A stretch of DNA of 46,613 nucleotides, from positions 1 through 46,613 of the forward strand of contig JAAUPE010000047.1 of the NCBI GenBank assembly GCA_012034595.1. The letters are read 5' to 3'. The notes beneath the pieces were generated by a model. It did no database searches. It was not told where the DNA came from and was given only the letters and a program-made list of their open reading frames with translations. Position 1 is the first letter of the stretch. Each line of letters starts with the position of its first letter. Positions 26,568 through 37,113 of this stretch are shown here, piece by piece. This DNA comes from Calothrix sp. CSU_2_0. GTDB lineage: Bacteria; Cyanobacteriota; Cyanobacteriia; Cyanobacteriales; Nostocaceae. The translations under genes and the position numbers were made by a program.

Positions 26568-28658
26568 CTATTTAGCTGCTGCGGCTTCCCGTTCTTTGGT
26601 TTCCTTAATTACAGTCTCTGCTACGTTGGTAGGACAGGGAGCATAATGGGAAAATTCCATTGAGAATTGACCGCGACCAGAAGTCATGGTACGTAAATCA
26701 CCGATGTAACCGAACATTTCACTTAAAGGTACGTCTGCTTTGATACGTGCGCCTGTGGGTGTGGCTTCCTGGGATTTGATGATGCCACGACGACGGTTTA
26801 AGTCACCGATCGCATCTCCCATATAATCCTCTGGGGTGAATACATCGACTTTCATGATGGGTTCGAGCAACTGGGGTGCAGCTTTAGGTAAGGATTGACG
26901 ATAAGCTGACCTAGCGGCAATTTCAAATGCGATCGCGGAGGAGTCAACGGGGTGGAAACCACCATCAATTAAGGTAATTTTCAAATCTACGCAAGGGAAT
27001 CCAGCCAACACACCTTTGACAATGCTTTGCTCGAAACCTTTTTGCACTGCGGGCCAGTATTCTCTGGGTACGCTACCACCAGTGATTTTTGTCTCGAATT
27101 TGAAACCGCTTCCGGGTTCACCAGGTTCGATGATGTAGTCGATTTTCGCGTATTGACCGGAACCACCGGATTGCTTTTTGTGGACATAACCGTCTTCGAG
27201 TCGCTTGGTGACAGACTCCCGGTAAGCAACTTGAGGTTTACCTACTTCCACTTCTACCCCGTGGGTGCGTCGGAGAATGTCAACTTTGATGTCGAGGTGT
27301 AGCTCACCCATCCCTTTGATGATGATTTCGCCACTTTCTACGTCGGTTTCCACCCGGAATGATGGGTCTTCTTGCACCATTTTACCCAGGGCAATACCCA
27401 TTTTCTCCGAGGAGCCTTTTTTGCTTGGTGTCACCGAGATCGAAATAACTGGTTCGGGGAATACCATCGGTTCCAAAGTTGCGGGTTTTTTCACATCGCA
27501 TAGGGTATGTCCGGTTTGGACGTTCTTCATCCCCACGATCGCAACAATATCCCCAGCTTGGGCAGAGTCAATTTCTATGCGATCGTTGGCGTGCATTTCC
27601 ACCAAACGGCTGATCCGTTCGGTTTTTCCGGTTGCAGTATTGAGAATTGTATCACCCTTGTTTAAGACACCTGAATAAATCCGGGTAAAGGTGAGAATAC
27701 CGAAGCGATCGTCCATAATTTTGAATGCCAGCGCTCGCAATGGTTTGCTGGGATCGACTATCGCAAATTCTCCGGTTTCGTTACCTTCTAAATCGACTTC
27801 CGGTTGGGGTTTAACTTCCGTGGGGTTGGGTAAATAATCCACAACCGCATCTAACACCAATTGCACCCCTTTATTTTTAAAGGAGGAACCGCAGTAAGTG
27901 GGGAAGAAGGAAAGATTGATTGTACCTTTGCGAATACAACTCTTAATTTCTTCGATGGAAAGTTCCTCACCTTCGAGGTATTTTTCCATCAATGCGTCGT
28001 CCTGATCGACGGCAGTCTCAATCAACTGCTCCCGGTACAGTTCCACCTCATCCTTCATTGCATCGGGGACTTCCTTGATTTGGTAATTCATTGGATCACC
28101 CGAATCATCCCATATCCAAGCTTTGCGGGTGAGCAAATCCACTACCCCAACAAATTCATTCTCCGTACCAATCGGCAGCACCATCACCAACGGTTTAGCC
28201 GCCAAAATATCATTAATTTGCTTGACAACTCGGAAGAAATCTGCTCCTGTACGGTCGAGTTTATTGATATAAACGACGCGAGCAACCTCCGAGTCATTGG
28301 CATAGCGCCAGTTGGTTTCCGATTGGGGTTCCACACCACCGGAAGCACAGAATACACCAATACCACCATCCAGAACTTTGAGAGAGCGGTAAACTTCGAT
28401 TGTGAAGTCTACGTGTCCCGGTGTATCAATAATATTGAATTGGTGGTCTTTCCAAAAGCAACTTGTGGCGGCGGATTGGATTGTAATACCTCGCTCTTGT
28501 TCCTGCTCCATGAAGTCTGTGGTCGCCGCACCTTCATGTACCTCACCGATTTTGTGGATTTTTCCGGTAAGTTTAAGGATTCGTTCGGTGGTGGTGGTTT
28601 TACCAGCATCTACGTGAGCAAAGATACCGATATTTCGATAACGAGTGAGGTCTTTCAT
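26568..28658 (-). CDS. elongation factor G paralogue (EF-G 2 type)
   Basis: 696 residues, complete five-domain EF-G. GTPase motifs are [11 protein letters not shown] (G1), DTPGHVDF (G3) and NKLD (G4). The opening [20 protein letters not shown] and the phrase [17 protein letters not shown] resemble the second EF-G ('EF-G 2') of marine gammaproteobacteria, unlike the standard cyanobacterial form of the rpsL-rpsG-fusA-tufA operon. It has no ribosomal-protein neighbours. Probably an accessory translocase or recycling-type EF-G. Being inside the nifD element, it would be lost from heterocysts, so it cannot be essential there. Confidence 0.9.
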   Translation of the reverse strand: MKDLTRYRNIGIFAHVDAGKTTTTERILKLTGKIHKIGEVHEGAATTDFMEQEQERGITIQSAATSCFWKDHQFNIIDTPGHVDFTIEVYRSLKVLDGGIGVFCASGGVEPQSETNWRYANDSEVARVVYINKLDRTGADFFRVVKQINDILAAKPLVMVLPIGTENEFVGVVDLLTRKAWIWDDSGDPMNYQIKEVPDAMKDEVELYREQLIETAVDQDDALMEKYLEGEELSIEEIKSCIRKGTINLSFFPTYCGSSFKNKGVQLVLDAVVDYLPNPTEVKPQPEVDLEGNETGEFAIVDPSKPLRALAFKIMDDRFGILTFTRIYSGVLNKGDTILNTATGKTERISRLVEMHANDRIEIDSAQAGDIVAIVGMKNVQTGHTLCDVKKPATLEPMVFPEPVISISVTPSKKGSSEKMGIALGKMVQEDPSFRVETDVESGEIIIKGMGELHLDIKVDILRRTHGVEVEVGKPQVAYRESVTKRLEDGYVHKKQSGGSGQYAKIDYIIEPGEPGSGFKFETKITGGSVPREYWPAVQKGFEQSIVKGVLAGFPCVDLKITLIDGGFHPVDSSAIAFEIAARSAYRQSLPKAAPQLLEPIMKVDVFTPEDYMGDAIGDLNRRRGIIKSQEATPTGARIKADVPLSEMFGYIGDLRTMTSGRGQFSMEFSHYAPCPTNVAETVIKETKEREAAAAK

Positions 28659-29254
28659 GTTTAATGTTTAACTAATCTATTAGAATCGTTGGTGTTGGCG
28701 TAAGCCACTCCTTTCTGGAGTATCGCTTTGGCTTCCCTTGAGGAAGCTAGCCCTAAAATGGCAGCTATATAACTTAATCTGAAAAATTAATTAATATTGC
28801 CTTCTTAGCCAGCAAGGGCTGGATTTTTGTAACCTAGAATGGAGGATGTTTGTCCTTGATGTTCTGGGTAAACTTACATAATTGTTAAATAATTATAAGT
28901 TAACCTGTGTTTACTCAGGTCGATTTGGGTAGAAAAAAGCCCAGACTTTAATTGTAGACAGAGATAATCCTTCTGTGGGTGGTTGGGAGGTAATTACACC
29001 ACGGATTACGTTAACACAATTTTTTTGGCGATGGGGGCATTTTGTGGTATTGAGGGGAAGATTTATGAATTGCGATTTATTCCCAACTGAGAATTTAATT
29101 CTACAAAAAATCGTGTAATTAGGGGGTAGGGTTGTCTCGAATATAACAGGGGAAAAGCCGAACAATATTTATAGTTACCCTCACAAGCGATCGCACAAAT
29201 GAATATGTGCAATGTGAGGTAAACTGATTGCGAATATGCAATTAACTAAGGATT
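28659..29254. other. gap between EF-G and BASS genes
   Basis: Divergent promoter region of about 600 bp. It holds a nested hairpin AAGCCACTCC...GGAGT...TGGCTT (28702-28734) of a type common in cyanobacterial spacers. A minus-strand frame at 28911-29165 looks non-coding. Confidence 0.5.
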
Positions 29255-30136
29255 ATGGAATTTAATCTATTCACTGCCATTGTTTTACCTATAGCTTTAG
29301 GAATCATAATGCTAGGCATGGGTTTGAGCTTAGTACCCGAAGATTTTCTCGTAGTTACAAAAAAACCTAAAGCGATCGCAATCGGTTTAGTTAGTCAATT
29401 GGTTATTCTCCCTATTATTGGTTTTGCGATCGCGAGTATTGTGCCAATGCAACCTGAAATAGCAGTTGGGTTGGTGATACTATCAATATGTCCGGGGGGA
29501 CCATCTTCTAATCTAATTACTTACTTAGCAAAGGGAGATATAGTTCTTTCCGTTAGTCTCACCGCATTGAGTAGCATTATTACAGTATTTACAATCCCCA
29601 TTTTTGCTAATTTGGCATTACAACGCTTCCTTGGAGAAAGTGCCGCGATCGAATTACCAGTTGTTCAGACAATGGTACAAATATTTTTAATTACTCTTTT
29701 GCCTTGCGGTTTAGGAATGTGGATAAAACAGCAATTTCCCGATATTGCCAGACGATTAGAAAGAGTAACTAATAAACTGGCAATTATATTTTTATTTGCA
29801 ATTATCTCGGTTTTGATTATACGTGAATGGCAACGTCTTCCTAACTTTATTACTCAAGTTGGGATTGGAGTTGCCTTGTTAAACATAATTTCTTCATTCA
29901 GTGGATTTTGCTTGGGCAAGCTTTTTCAACTCAAACTTTCCCAACAAATTTGCATTGCCATCGAAGTCGGGATTCAAAATGGTACCCTTGCGATCGCAAT
30001 CACTGCGGGTTTACTCAAAAATCCGGATATGGCAGTTCCAGCAGCAGTTTATAGCTTGTTTATGTATGTGAGTGCTGCGATCGCAATTTTTTACGGTAGA
30101 AAGTTTGCAGCTACTAAGGTTATGAAGGTGAGCTAG
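29255..30136 (+). CDS. BASS-family (bile acid:sodium symporter-like) transporter
   Basis: 293 residues with about nine membrane segments. Family signatures are ICPGGPSSNLITYLAKGD (sodium-site loop) and EVGIQNGTLAIAI in the second repeat half. The real substrate in bacteria of this subgroup is unknown; organic anions are likely. TAAGGATT ribosome site 5 bases before ATG. The next membrane gene follows after 48 bp. Confidence 0.87.
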   Translation: MEFNLFTAIVLPIALGIIMLGMGLSLVPEDFLVVTKKPKAIAIGLVSQLVILPIIGFAIASIVPMQPEIAVGLVILSICPGGPSSNLITYLAKGDIVLSVSLTALSSIITVFTIPIFANLALQRFLGESAAIELPVVQTMVQIFLITLLPCGLGMWIKQQFPDIARRLERVTNKLAIIFLFAIISVLIIREWQRLPNFITQVGIGVALLNIISSFSGFCLGKLFQLKLSQQICIAIEVGIQNGTLAIAITAGLLKNPDMAVPAAVYSLFMYVSAAIAIFYGRKFAATKVMKVS

Positions 30137-30184
30137 TGAAATTACGCTAAATAAAATGTCGGAATCGTTTACTCGCTGGGTTGT

Positions 30185-30793
30185 GTGATGATAAAATATC
30201 GCTCTATTTTATGGCTCAATAGTTTATGTCTATTTACCGTCTTTGGTTTGCTTGCCTACACCAAATATGTCAATACATCAGCCGGAGCTTTATTCGCACC
30301 ACCCCATTTTCCAGATTCACCAACTGAGGGATTATTAACGAATATTTTTCAAATATTATGTGCCATTCCACCGTTTATTTGTGCTTTTAGTTTCGCGACT
30401 CTAAGAAAAATTAATCCTCAAAATAAAAATAATAATTTCATTCTTTATTCAGCATTATTAACATTAGGATTTTTGCTAAATGAAAAATTTAGGATTCATA
30501 TCATACTACTTACAACATTTGGAATCCCCAAGTTTGTAACCATAGTTGTTTACGCTCTAATTGGTCTTTGTTATGGAGTTGTTTTCAAACGAGAAATAAT
30601 CAAATCAACACCTTATATTTTACTTTTAGTCGGTTTGGGTTTACTCATTTCCGGTGTTTTAGTAGATTTATTACACTTGGCAAAGAGTTCTTCGACTCCC
30701 TTAGAAGGAATTCCGAAGTTGTTTAGCGGAATTAATGTGGTGCTTTACTATTGGCTGGTTTGTGATCAAGAAGTAGTAAATTCTTTTAAATAA
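30185..30793 (+). CDS. hypothetical membrane protein (202 aa)
   Basis: Five to six hydrophobic segments (about 8-26, 50-70, 82-97, 108-133, 142-163), the last half with 'VGLGLLISGVLVDLLHLAKSSS'. No motif recognised. Located just after the BASS transporter and on the same strand, so possibly one transcript. Confidence 0.65.
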   Translation: MMIKYRSILWLNSLCLFTVFGLLAYTKYVNTSAGALFAPPHFPDSPTEGLLTNIFQILCAIPPFICAFSFATLRKINPQNKNNNFILYSALLTLGFLLNEKFRIHIILLTTFGIPKFVTIVVYALIGLCYGVVFKREIIKSTPYILLLVGLGLLISGVLVDLLHLAKSSSTPLEGIPKLFSGINVVLYYWLVCDQEVVNSFK

Positions 30794-31064
30794 ACGTGAG
30801 TTCGATAGCGATCGTAAACTAGTTCAAATTCAATCCCAGAAAACTTAAACTATCAAAAGCCAAAGCATTACATCTGAATTATCCGCAGTAAATAAATACT
30901 TAATACCTAGTACTATCTAAAACCGCTACTTTTATCGTCGATTTCAAAAATGTGTGGTTGATTGACTTTTTTGGTTGATTCCTTTGTCGTTGTGTCACAT
31001 AATCGATCGCGAGATTGATGGTATTTTATGTACAACCTCCTTTATCCCAATCGCGATACAAGCT

Positions 31065-31703
31065 ATGACACTCAATTTATATTTACTGCGACATGGAGAA
31101 ACTACTTTTAGTCAAAGTGGTAATTTCTGCGGTGAAACTGATGCGGAGTTGACAAGAGAAGGGATGCAGATGGCAGAGAGTTTTGCCGATGTTTATCAAA
31201 AATTGAAGTGGGAAGCTGTTTATGTTAGCCCGATGAAGCGCGCAATCGCAACTGCCAAGCCATTTTGTGATGCTATCGGTATGAATATGCAGTTGCGTGA
31301 CGGACTTAAAGAAGGTAGTTATGGAGAATGGGAAACTAAGAGTAAATCATTTGCTCAAGAGAATTTTGCAGAAAACTATGTAAAATGGTTGACAGAACCC
31401 GCTTGGAATGCACCCAAAGGTGGAGAAACTGCGGTAGATATTGCTAACCGTTCTATGCCTGTAATTACTGAAATCCAAGAAAAACATCCCCAAGGTAATG
31501 TTTTAGTGGTTTCCCATAAAGCCACAATTCGGATTATGCTTTGCAGTTTACTGGGAATTGATTTGGGACGCTATCGCTATCGGGTAAATATTTTGGTCGC
31601 GTCGGTAAGTATGGTTAAATTTGACGTTAATGGTCCTTTGCTAGAAATACTAGGCGATCGCCATCATATACCCGATCTTATTCGCTCTCGTCCGGGAACA
31701 TAA
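31065..31703 (+). CDS. histidine phosphatase family protein (second copy in window)
   Basis: About 212 residues from ATG 31065, where MTLNLYLLRHGETTFS puts the phospho-histidine motif at the usual place; the longer frame from 30975 is unlikely. VSPMKRAIATA carries the arginine box and VVSHKATIRIML the second histidine. Resembles alpha-ribazole phosphatase/phosphoglycerate-mutase-like enzymes; substrate not known. Only moderately similar to the copy at 9332. Confidence 0.87.
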   Translation: MTLNLYLLRHGETTFSQSGNFCGETDAELTREGMQMAESFADVYQKLKWEAVYVSPMKRAIATAKPFCDAIGMNMQLRDGLKEGSYGEWETKSKSFAQENFAENYVKWLTEPAWNAPKGGETAVDIANRSMPVITEIQEKHPQGNVLVVSHKATIRIMLCSLLGIDLGRYRYRVNILVASVSMVKFDVNGPLLEILGDRHHIPDLIRSRPGT

Positions 31704-31912
31704 TATTTCCTACTAGTACAGGACGGCGGAAATAAGTTTACCATATTAAATGGCTGAAAAGCTTATAGAATATTCTTTATTCCTTCCGCCTTCTGACGCA
31801 TCGTAATCGTGTTGCGATCGCGCTAATGGGGATGGTCGTTGCGCGATGGTTTTATAATTTTTTGGGAATAATTATATTAATGATATATTAATGACAAAAA
31901 ATCATCAAAAAT

Positions 31913-32359
31913 ATGAATATCCAAGTTAAAGGTACGATCGCACCAGGTTATGGAGTCGCATCAGGGAAAGGTGGGGATTCCCGTTTTCCCCAAGGGACGA
32001 TCGCAATGCAAATACCTTTCTTCCAAGAATTAGGTTTGGATTTAAGTCCGTATTTTTCTGGTACGTTGAATATTTCGATTCATCCCCATCGCTATCGAGT
32101 AAAAAATTTTAAATATACATTTAGAAATGTTAAATGGTCTTCAACCGAACCAGCCGAAGATTTCTCTTTTTCTGATTGTCGGATATTATTTACTAATTCA
32201 TCTTTTGAGGGTTTAATTTACTATCCCCATCCGGAGACTAAACCCGAACATTTTCAAGCAGCCGATATTTTGGAAGTAATTGCACCAAAAATCAATGGTT
32301 TGAAGTATGGAGATATGGTGATATTAGAGTGCGATCGTACTCAAATCAATATCGTATAG
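31913..32359 (+). CDS. conserved-looking hypothetical protein (148 aa)
   Basis: Soluble protein starting MNIQVKGTIAPGYGVASGKGG. The pattern of a glycine-rich start, a 'PYFSGTLNISIHPHRYRV' strand and a late 'KYGDMVILEC' faintly recalls the CTP-dependent riboflavin kinase fold, but the resemblance is from memory and weak. Last gene before the second nifD core. Confidence 0.6.
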   Translation: MNIQVKGTIAPGYGVASGKGGDSRFPQGTIAMQIPFFQELGLDLSPYFSGTLNISIHPHRYRVKNFKYTFRNVKWSSTEPAEDFSFSDCRILFTNSSFEGLIYYPHPETKPEHFQAADILEVIAPKINGLKYGDMVILECDRTQINIV

Positions 32360-33202
32360 TTAAAAATATTAGTAATCTAGACAACTACAGTTTTCAAAGT
32401 AGACATGATTTATTATTTAGTTTAAAAATTAGTCTAAAAATTTATCTAATAAAAAAGAATTGAATTATACAGATACTCTTCAATGTAGATGTCAATTAAT
32501 ACGAAAACATATATTATATCTAGCTTTGATTGTTACCACACTAAATAAACATTGTTATTAATAAACTAAACTAAGATGATTTAGGCTAAAAATAGAAACA
32601 TAATTTTATTATCAAAACAAACCCCGTCGCTGCCTATATACCAACTCGATTACCAAGCTCGGAGTAATCCCAAGAATGCATTTGGCGGAAAGGTAAACCC
32701 ATCTTTTGGATATGATGTGGTAATCAAAAGCCAAACTCCAGTTCTTGGGGAGGACAAGATTATTAAAGTTTTGTCAATGCATAAACATGCAAATAATTAT
32801 GCGCTAACTAGCCAGACTTAGTAATAAAAAGTCAGCATAATACATACAGATGCAGAAAATTAATCAATACCTTCACAAGTACAAAAGCCATTTTGTTAGT
32901 AGATATTAAGCAATAAAAAAGAAATAAATCAACATAAAACGAGATATAAAACTATGCCATCAGAAATTCTGTATGCTAACAATTATTATCATTTAGTAGT
33001 TAGCATTCCTCATTTAGCAAATTAAGTTTATGTTTTAACAAGTTAATTAGCCTTGTTCATCGATTATCTAATATATAAATTATTGAACTAGCATGAATTG
33101 GTGTGTAGCTATATTTATAAATAATCAACAAATAGTCAAAGACAGATTTATCAAAAGCTAAAGTCAAGCTATTTACAAGGAAAAATCTACTATCCAAGAC
33201 TT
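32360..33202. other. element junction region
   Basis: Contains the second nifD core and the short nifD remnant, then about 490 bp of AT-rich DNA without genes before the lipoprotein. I could not find further nifD sequence here in any frame. Confidence 0.7.
32660..32710 (-). pseudogene. nifD: short nifD remnant with the second element core
   Basis: On the minus strand this reads QKMGLPFRQMHSWDYS, the NifD segment just before the excision site, ending in the core GGATTACTCCG (32660-32670). Upstream of QKMG the match stops: residues read ..LPHHI preceded by TGA, where NifD normally has a long conserved stretch. Only about 13 codons outside the core are nifD. The remaining roughly 420 codons are not in the window. 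Confidence 0.92.
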
Positions 33203-34078
33203 ATGAATAAAACTTTTAAGAAAACATTATTAGCAGTTGCAATTATAACAACCTTCACTAGTGGCTGTAGGTCTAAAGATGAATATAGAAAATTTGCTCA
33301 AGCTGGAAAGAATTTTGCTGACGCTAATAATGCTCTATTAGATGCTGCTGGAAACGTTACAGTTGATACAACTTCTGAAAGATTGTTAAGTTATAGAACT
33401 GGTCAAGAACTTAACCCGTCAGATGCTCAAAAAACTGCTGCTCGTTATGAAGAATTATCAAATCAAGATATAGAGCGTCTTGAGCTTATCAAAGAGCTTC
33501 GGAAGCATAACCAATTTTTGCAAGATTACTTTAATAAACTTATAGATTTAGCTGGTTCTGACTCTCCTGATAAAACTCAGAAGTCAGTTGATAATATAGC
33601 GTTACAGTTACAAAATAGTGGTGTCAAGCTGATAAATTTTGGCAAAATAGGTAAACTACCACCCGTGACAAAGATAATTCTTGATGCTCGAATTCGTGGT
33701 GCTATTAGAAAAGAATTAGAAAGGCGTAAAGAAACGATTTATCGAGAAATATCAATACAAGAAGAATCATTAAAAGTCCTGAGTAAGTCAATGGAGGATG
33801 ATATCAAAGTAATGCGAGATTTACAAAAATATCGTCTTGTTATTAAACCTCTACTTCAAGCAGAAAATATCGATGAAGATGATTGGATCGAAACAAGAAA
33901 TAAGCTAATAATACAGGACGATAGCGTAATATTAACTATTAATCAAGCAAAAGGAAGTTTAGGAGAACTAAAACAAATATTTATCGCTTCTATAGAGGGA
34001 GAATTAACTAGTAAACGGCTGAATAAATTTATTCAAGAAACTAATTCATTTTCAGAATTGGTGCTTAACAAAAAATAG
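33203..34078 (+). CDS. putative lipoprotein with coiled-coil character
   Basis: 291 residues. A lipoprotein-type signal (MNKTFKKTLLAVAIITTFTSGC, Cys22) is followed by a mostly helical, charged body (helices around 70-125 and 170-235). The -3 position of the lipobox is Thr, so lipidation is likely but not textbook. No enzyme motif. It is 19 bp before the caspase-like gene on the same strand and probably works with it; the role is unknown. Confidence 0.7.
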   Translation: MNKTFKKTLLAVAIITTFTSGCRSKDEYRKFAQAGKNFADANNALLDAAGNVTVDTTSERLLSYRTGQELNPSDAQKTAARYEELSNQDIERLELIKELRKHNQFLQDYFNKLIDLAGSDSPDKTQKSVDNIALQLQNSGVKLINFGKIGKLPPVTKIILDARIRGAIRKELERRKETIYREISIQEESLKVLSKSMEDDIKVMRDLQKYRLVIKPLLQAENIDEDDWIETRNKLIIQDDSVILTINQAKGSLGELKQIFIASIEGELTSKRLNKFIQETNSFSELVLNKK

Positions 34079-34097
34079 TTATGGGAGTATCTACACA

Positions 34098-37049
34098 ATG
34101 TCTATTAATTCTGAAACCGATGCTAAAGCGATTTTGGCACAATTAAGAGAAGCTGACTTAAAACTCAATCGACCAATTATTCAGGTTGCCATGCAAAGTG
34201 AAAGCAAGACGCGGGTAGAAGCATTTAACAAAGCGCGATCGCAAATTGCTGTTCAGATTAGAGAAATTGAGAATAGAACAATCTCCGAATTATTAACAGG
34301 TCTAAAATCAAACGAAGCTTCACTACAAAAAGGAATAGACAACTTAAACCGCGAAATTGAAACAGCTAATAATATAGCTAAAATTACGCAGGCAATTGAT
34401 AAAATTCTTAGTATTGTGACTGCGGTGTTGAGTCCAACGCGAGGAATCGAAAGTCGGAAGTTATATGCTTTGCTTGTGGGAATTGATAAATACCCCAACC
34501 CAAATCATTGCCTCCAAGGTTGTGTAAATGATATTACAGCAATTGAAGAGTATCTCAATGAACGCTTTGATAAAGAAGAATACCAGCTGCACTTACAAAC
34601 ACTAAAAGATGAACAAGCAACCCGTGAGGCAATTATTAATGGCTTCCGCAACCATCTTTGTCAAGCGGGAAGAGATGATGTAGTTTTGTTCTACTACAGT
34701 GGTCATGGTTCTCAGGAATCAGCACCCAAGGAATTTTGGCAGATAGAACCAGATGGTTTAGATGAAACTTTAGTATGCTACGACAGCCGTACCGAGAACG
34801 GTTGGGATTTGGCAGATAAAGAACTGGCAAAACTCATTACCGAAGTGGGAGAAAAAGACCCACATATTACCCTTATTCTCGATTGTTGCCACTCTGGTTC
34901 TGGTAGTAGAGACCAGATGGAAAAAGCTAAAGAACGTCGCTTAGACACAGACAAGCGATCGCGTCCATTGGATAGCTTTATTTTTAAGCTGGAAGATTTA
35001 GAAAAATTATCAGGTACCCGTGACCCAGAGAAACACTCCACTGGTTGGAAAATACCTACAGGTCGTCATGTGCTTTTAGCAGCATGTCGAGATTATGAAA
35101 CAGCAAAAGAATACCCTGGCAAGTTTCGGGGTTATTTCTCCTATTTTTTGATGGATACACTTGCCAAAGCCAATGGGAAGCTGACTTATCGGGATTTATT
35201 TGCACGCACAAATGCTATTGTCCGTAGTGAAAGACCAGATCAGTCTCCGCAATTGGAAGTAAATCACATCGAGGATGGTAACAAATTTTTCCTCGATGGT
35301 GCGATCGCAGAGGTTGAATCATACTTCATTGTCAACCATGACAAAACCTCTGCCTGGGTGATTGAAGGTGGTGCTGTCCACGGAGTACAACCACCCAAAA
35401 ATGGCGAAACGACTTTGTTAGCACTATTTAAATTTGACGCTAATAACGATGATTTGCGCGACCCGTCAAAATCTGTGGGTACAGCAAAAGTTACGGATGT
35501 ATTGCCAACTAAGAGCAAAATAGATATAGATATCGAAGGGGTAGAAAATCTGTCTACTGACACCACTTTTAAAGCAGTTGTCACCAGTTTACCACTACCG
35601 CCTCTAGGGGTATACTTTGAAGGAGATGAAGCGGGTGTAAATTTAGCCCGTGAACATCTAAAAATAGCCGGACTAGATAGTAAACCCTCAGCATATGTGC
35701 GTGAACCAGAAGACATTGACAACGCAGAGTTTCGCTTATTATGTCGCAATAATCAGTATATAATCACTAGACCCACAGATGAGCGTCCCTTAGTAGCCCA
35801 AATTGATGGTTACACCCCAGACAACGCAGACAAGGCAATTAAACGCTTAGAACATATTGCCCGGTGGACAACAATTACTCAACTTGCAAATACTTCAGCG
35901 ACCCAAATTAAAGCTGCTGATATGAAGATGGAACTCATCTTTGCGGATGAGGATTTATCGCAATCACAGCAGATGCGTTTGCAGTATAAATATCAAGATG
36001 GGAAATGGCAAAATCCAGAATTCAAACTGAAACTTACCAATACAACCAACAAACCACTCTACTGTGCTTTAGTCAACCTTTCAGACAGTTTTTCAATTAG
36101 TGCCCCATTTTTTACAACAGGTAGTGTGAGACTGGAAAAAGGACAAGAAGCCTATGCTTTAGATGGAGAAGAATTGGTACTCCAAGTCCCAGACAAGTAT
36201 TGGGAACAGGGGATTACCGAGTACAAAGATGTAATTAAATTGATTGTGAGCAACAATGAATTTGATGCCAGATTACTAAATCAGGATAAACTTGATGCTC
36301 CTAGACCTACAACTAAAGATATAGAATCTTCAAATCAAAGTAGTCTTGAGCGTTTGATGAATCGCACGCAAAATCGTGAAATCAGAGCTAAAAGTGAGGC
36401 AGTGAGCTTTGACGATTGGTATGCTGAGGAAATTACAATCACCACAGTCCGTCCCCTAGATTCTACCCCAGTTTCTCAGGAACAAGAACGACAATTAGCA
36501 ACAGGGGTAATACTACAACCTCATCCCAGCTTAATCGCCAATGTTCGCCTCACAACCTTACCGCAAGTCAGCCAATATTTGGGTAATAAAATTGTGCCCC
36601 CCATCCTGCGGGAAAATCCAGAAGTTATTCAACCCTTTCAATTTACCACTAGTCGCGGCACAGACCCAGGATTAAGTGTATTGGAATTAACTGAAGTTGC
36701 AGACTATGCAATTGTGACTTCAGATGCACCTTTAAAATTATTAGTTGATAGACAACTAGCAAACAATGAATACTTGCTGGCTGTGGGTTATGATGGCGAA
36801 TTTTTCTTACCATTAGGTTCTGGAAAAGCAACTACAAATGGCAAAATAGAAATTGAGTTAGAAAGATTACCAGCCCCTGTGAGCGAGGGAGAACGTAGTT
36901 TGCAAGGCTCCATTCGCATCTTCTTTCAAAAAGTCATTAGCCAGGGTTTGGGACGAGAATTTAACTGCGATCGCCTGAGTTATTTCCTGAGCGAACAGAC
37001 CACAGTTGGCTTAGAAGCTTTAGTTACAGCTATTAGACTACAGAAATAA
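34098..37049 (+). CDS. caspase-like protease (C14/metacaspase-type), 983 aa
   Basis: An N-terminal helical segment (about 1-115) precedes a caspase-hemoglobinase-fold domain: LYALLVGIDKYP, His203 in YYSGHGSQ and Cys264 in LILDCCHSG, so the His-Cys dyad is intact. After about residue 410 comes a long beta-rich part (SSLPLPPLGVYFEGDEAG..., then DUF4384-like 'PLKLLVDRQLANNEYLLAVGYDGEFFLPL') that may act as a sensor or partner-binding region. Such proteins are numerous in filamentous cyanobacteria, and few have known targets; roles in regulated cell death or phage response are proposed for the family, not shown here. Confidence 0.88.
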   Translation: MSINSETDAKAILAQLREADLKLNRPIIQVAMQSESKTRVEAFNKARSQIAVQIREIENRTISELLTGLKSNEASLQKGIDNLNREIETANNIAKITQAIDKILSIVTAVLSPTRGIESRKLYALLVGIDKYPNPNHCLQGCVNDITAIEEYLNERFDKEEYQLHLQTLKDEQATREAIINGFRNHLCQAGRDDVVLFYYSGHGSQESAPKEFWQIEPDGLDETLVCYDSRTENGWDLADKELAKLITEVGEKDPHITLILDCCHSGSGSRDQMEKAKERRLDTDKRSRPLDSFIFKLEDLEKLSGTRDPEKHSTGWKIPTGRHVLLAACRDYETAKEYPGKFRGYFSYFLMDTLAKANGKLTYRDLFARTNAIVRSERPDQSPQLEVNHIEDGNKFFLDGAIAEVESYFIVNHDKTSAWVIEGGAVHGVQPPKNGETTLLALFKFDANNDDLRDPSKSVGTAKVTDVLPTKSKIDIDIEGVENLSTDTTFKAVVTSLPLPPLGVYFEGDEAGVNLAREHLKIAGLDSKPSAYVREPEDIDNAEFRLLCRNNQYIITRPTDERPLVAQIDGYTPDNADKAIKRLEHIARWTTITQLANTSATQIKAADMKMELIFADEDLSQSQQMRLQYKYQDGKWQNPEFKLKLTNTTNKPLYCALVNLSDSFSISAPFFTTGSVRLEKGQEAYALDGEELVLQVPDKYWEQGITEYKDVIKLIVSNNEFDARLLNQDKLDAPRPTTKDIESSNQSSLERLMNRTQNREIRAKSEAVSFDDWYAEEITITTVRPLDSTPVSQEQERQLATGVILQPHPSLIANVRLTTLPQVSQYLGNKIVPPILRENPEVIQPFQFTTSRGTDPGLSVLELTEVADYAIVTSDAPLKLLVDRQLANNEYLLAVGYDGEFFLPLGSGKATTNGKIEIELERLPAPVSEGERSLQGSIRIFFQKVISQGLGREFNCDRLSYFLSEQTTVGLEALVTAIRLQK

Positions 37050-37113
37050 TCTGCAACCAGTCTATCTTTTGCCTTACTCATTTTTGCTTTTATTCGGCTA
37101 AGGGGGTGCATTA

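Larger units (their letters stand above)
22820..32670. mobile_element. nifD element (about 9.85 kb)
   Basis: Bounded by direct CGGAGTAATCC cores, with nifD coding sequence on the outside of both, and carrying xisA next to the nifK-proximal end as in the known element. Contents: xisA, GGDEF protein, EF-G paralogue, BASS transporter, membrane protein, phosphatase and an unknown protein. Predicted to be removed by XisA in heterocysts. Confidence 0.88.

Noticed and set aside
28911-29165. 84-aa minus-strand frame upstream of the BASS gene
   Set aside because: Composition and lack of a ribosome site argue against coding; it overlaps the likely promoter region.
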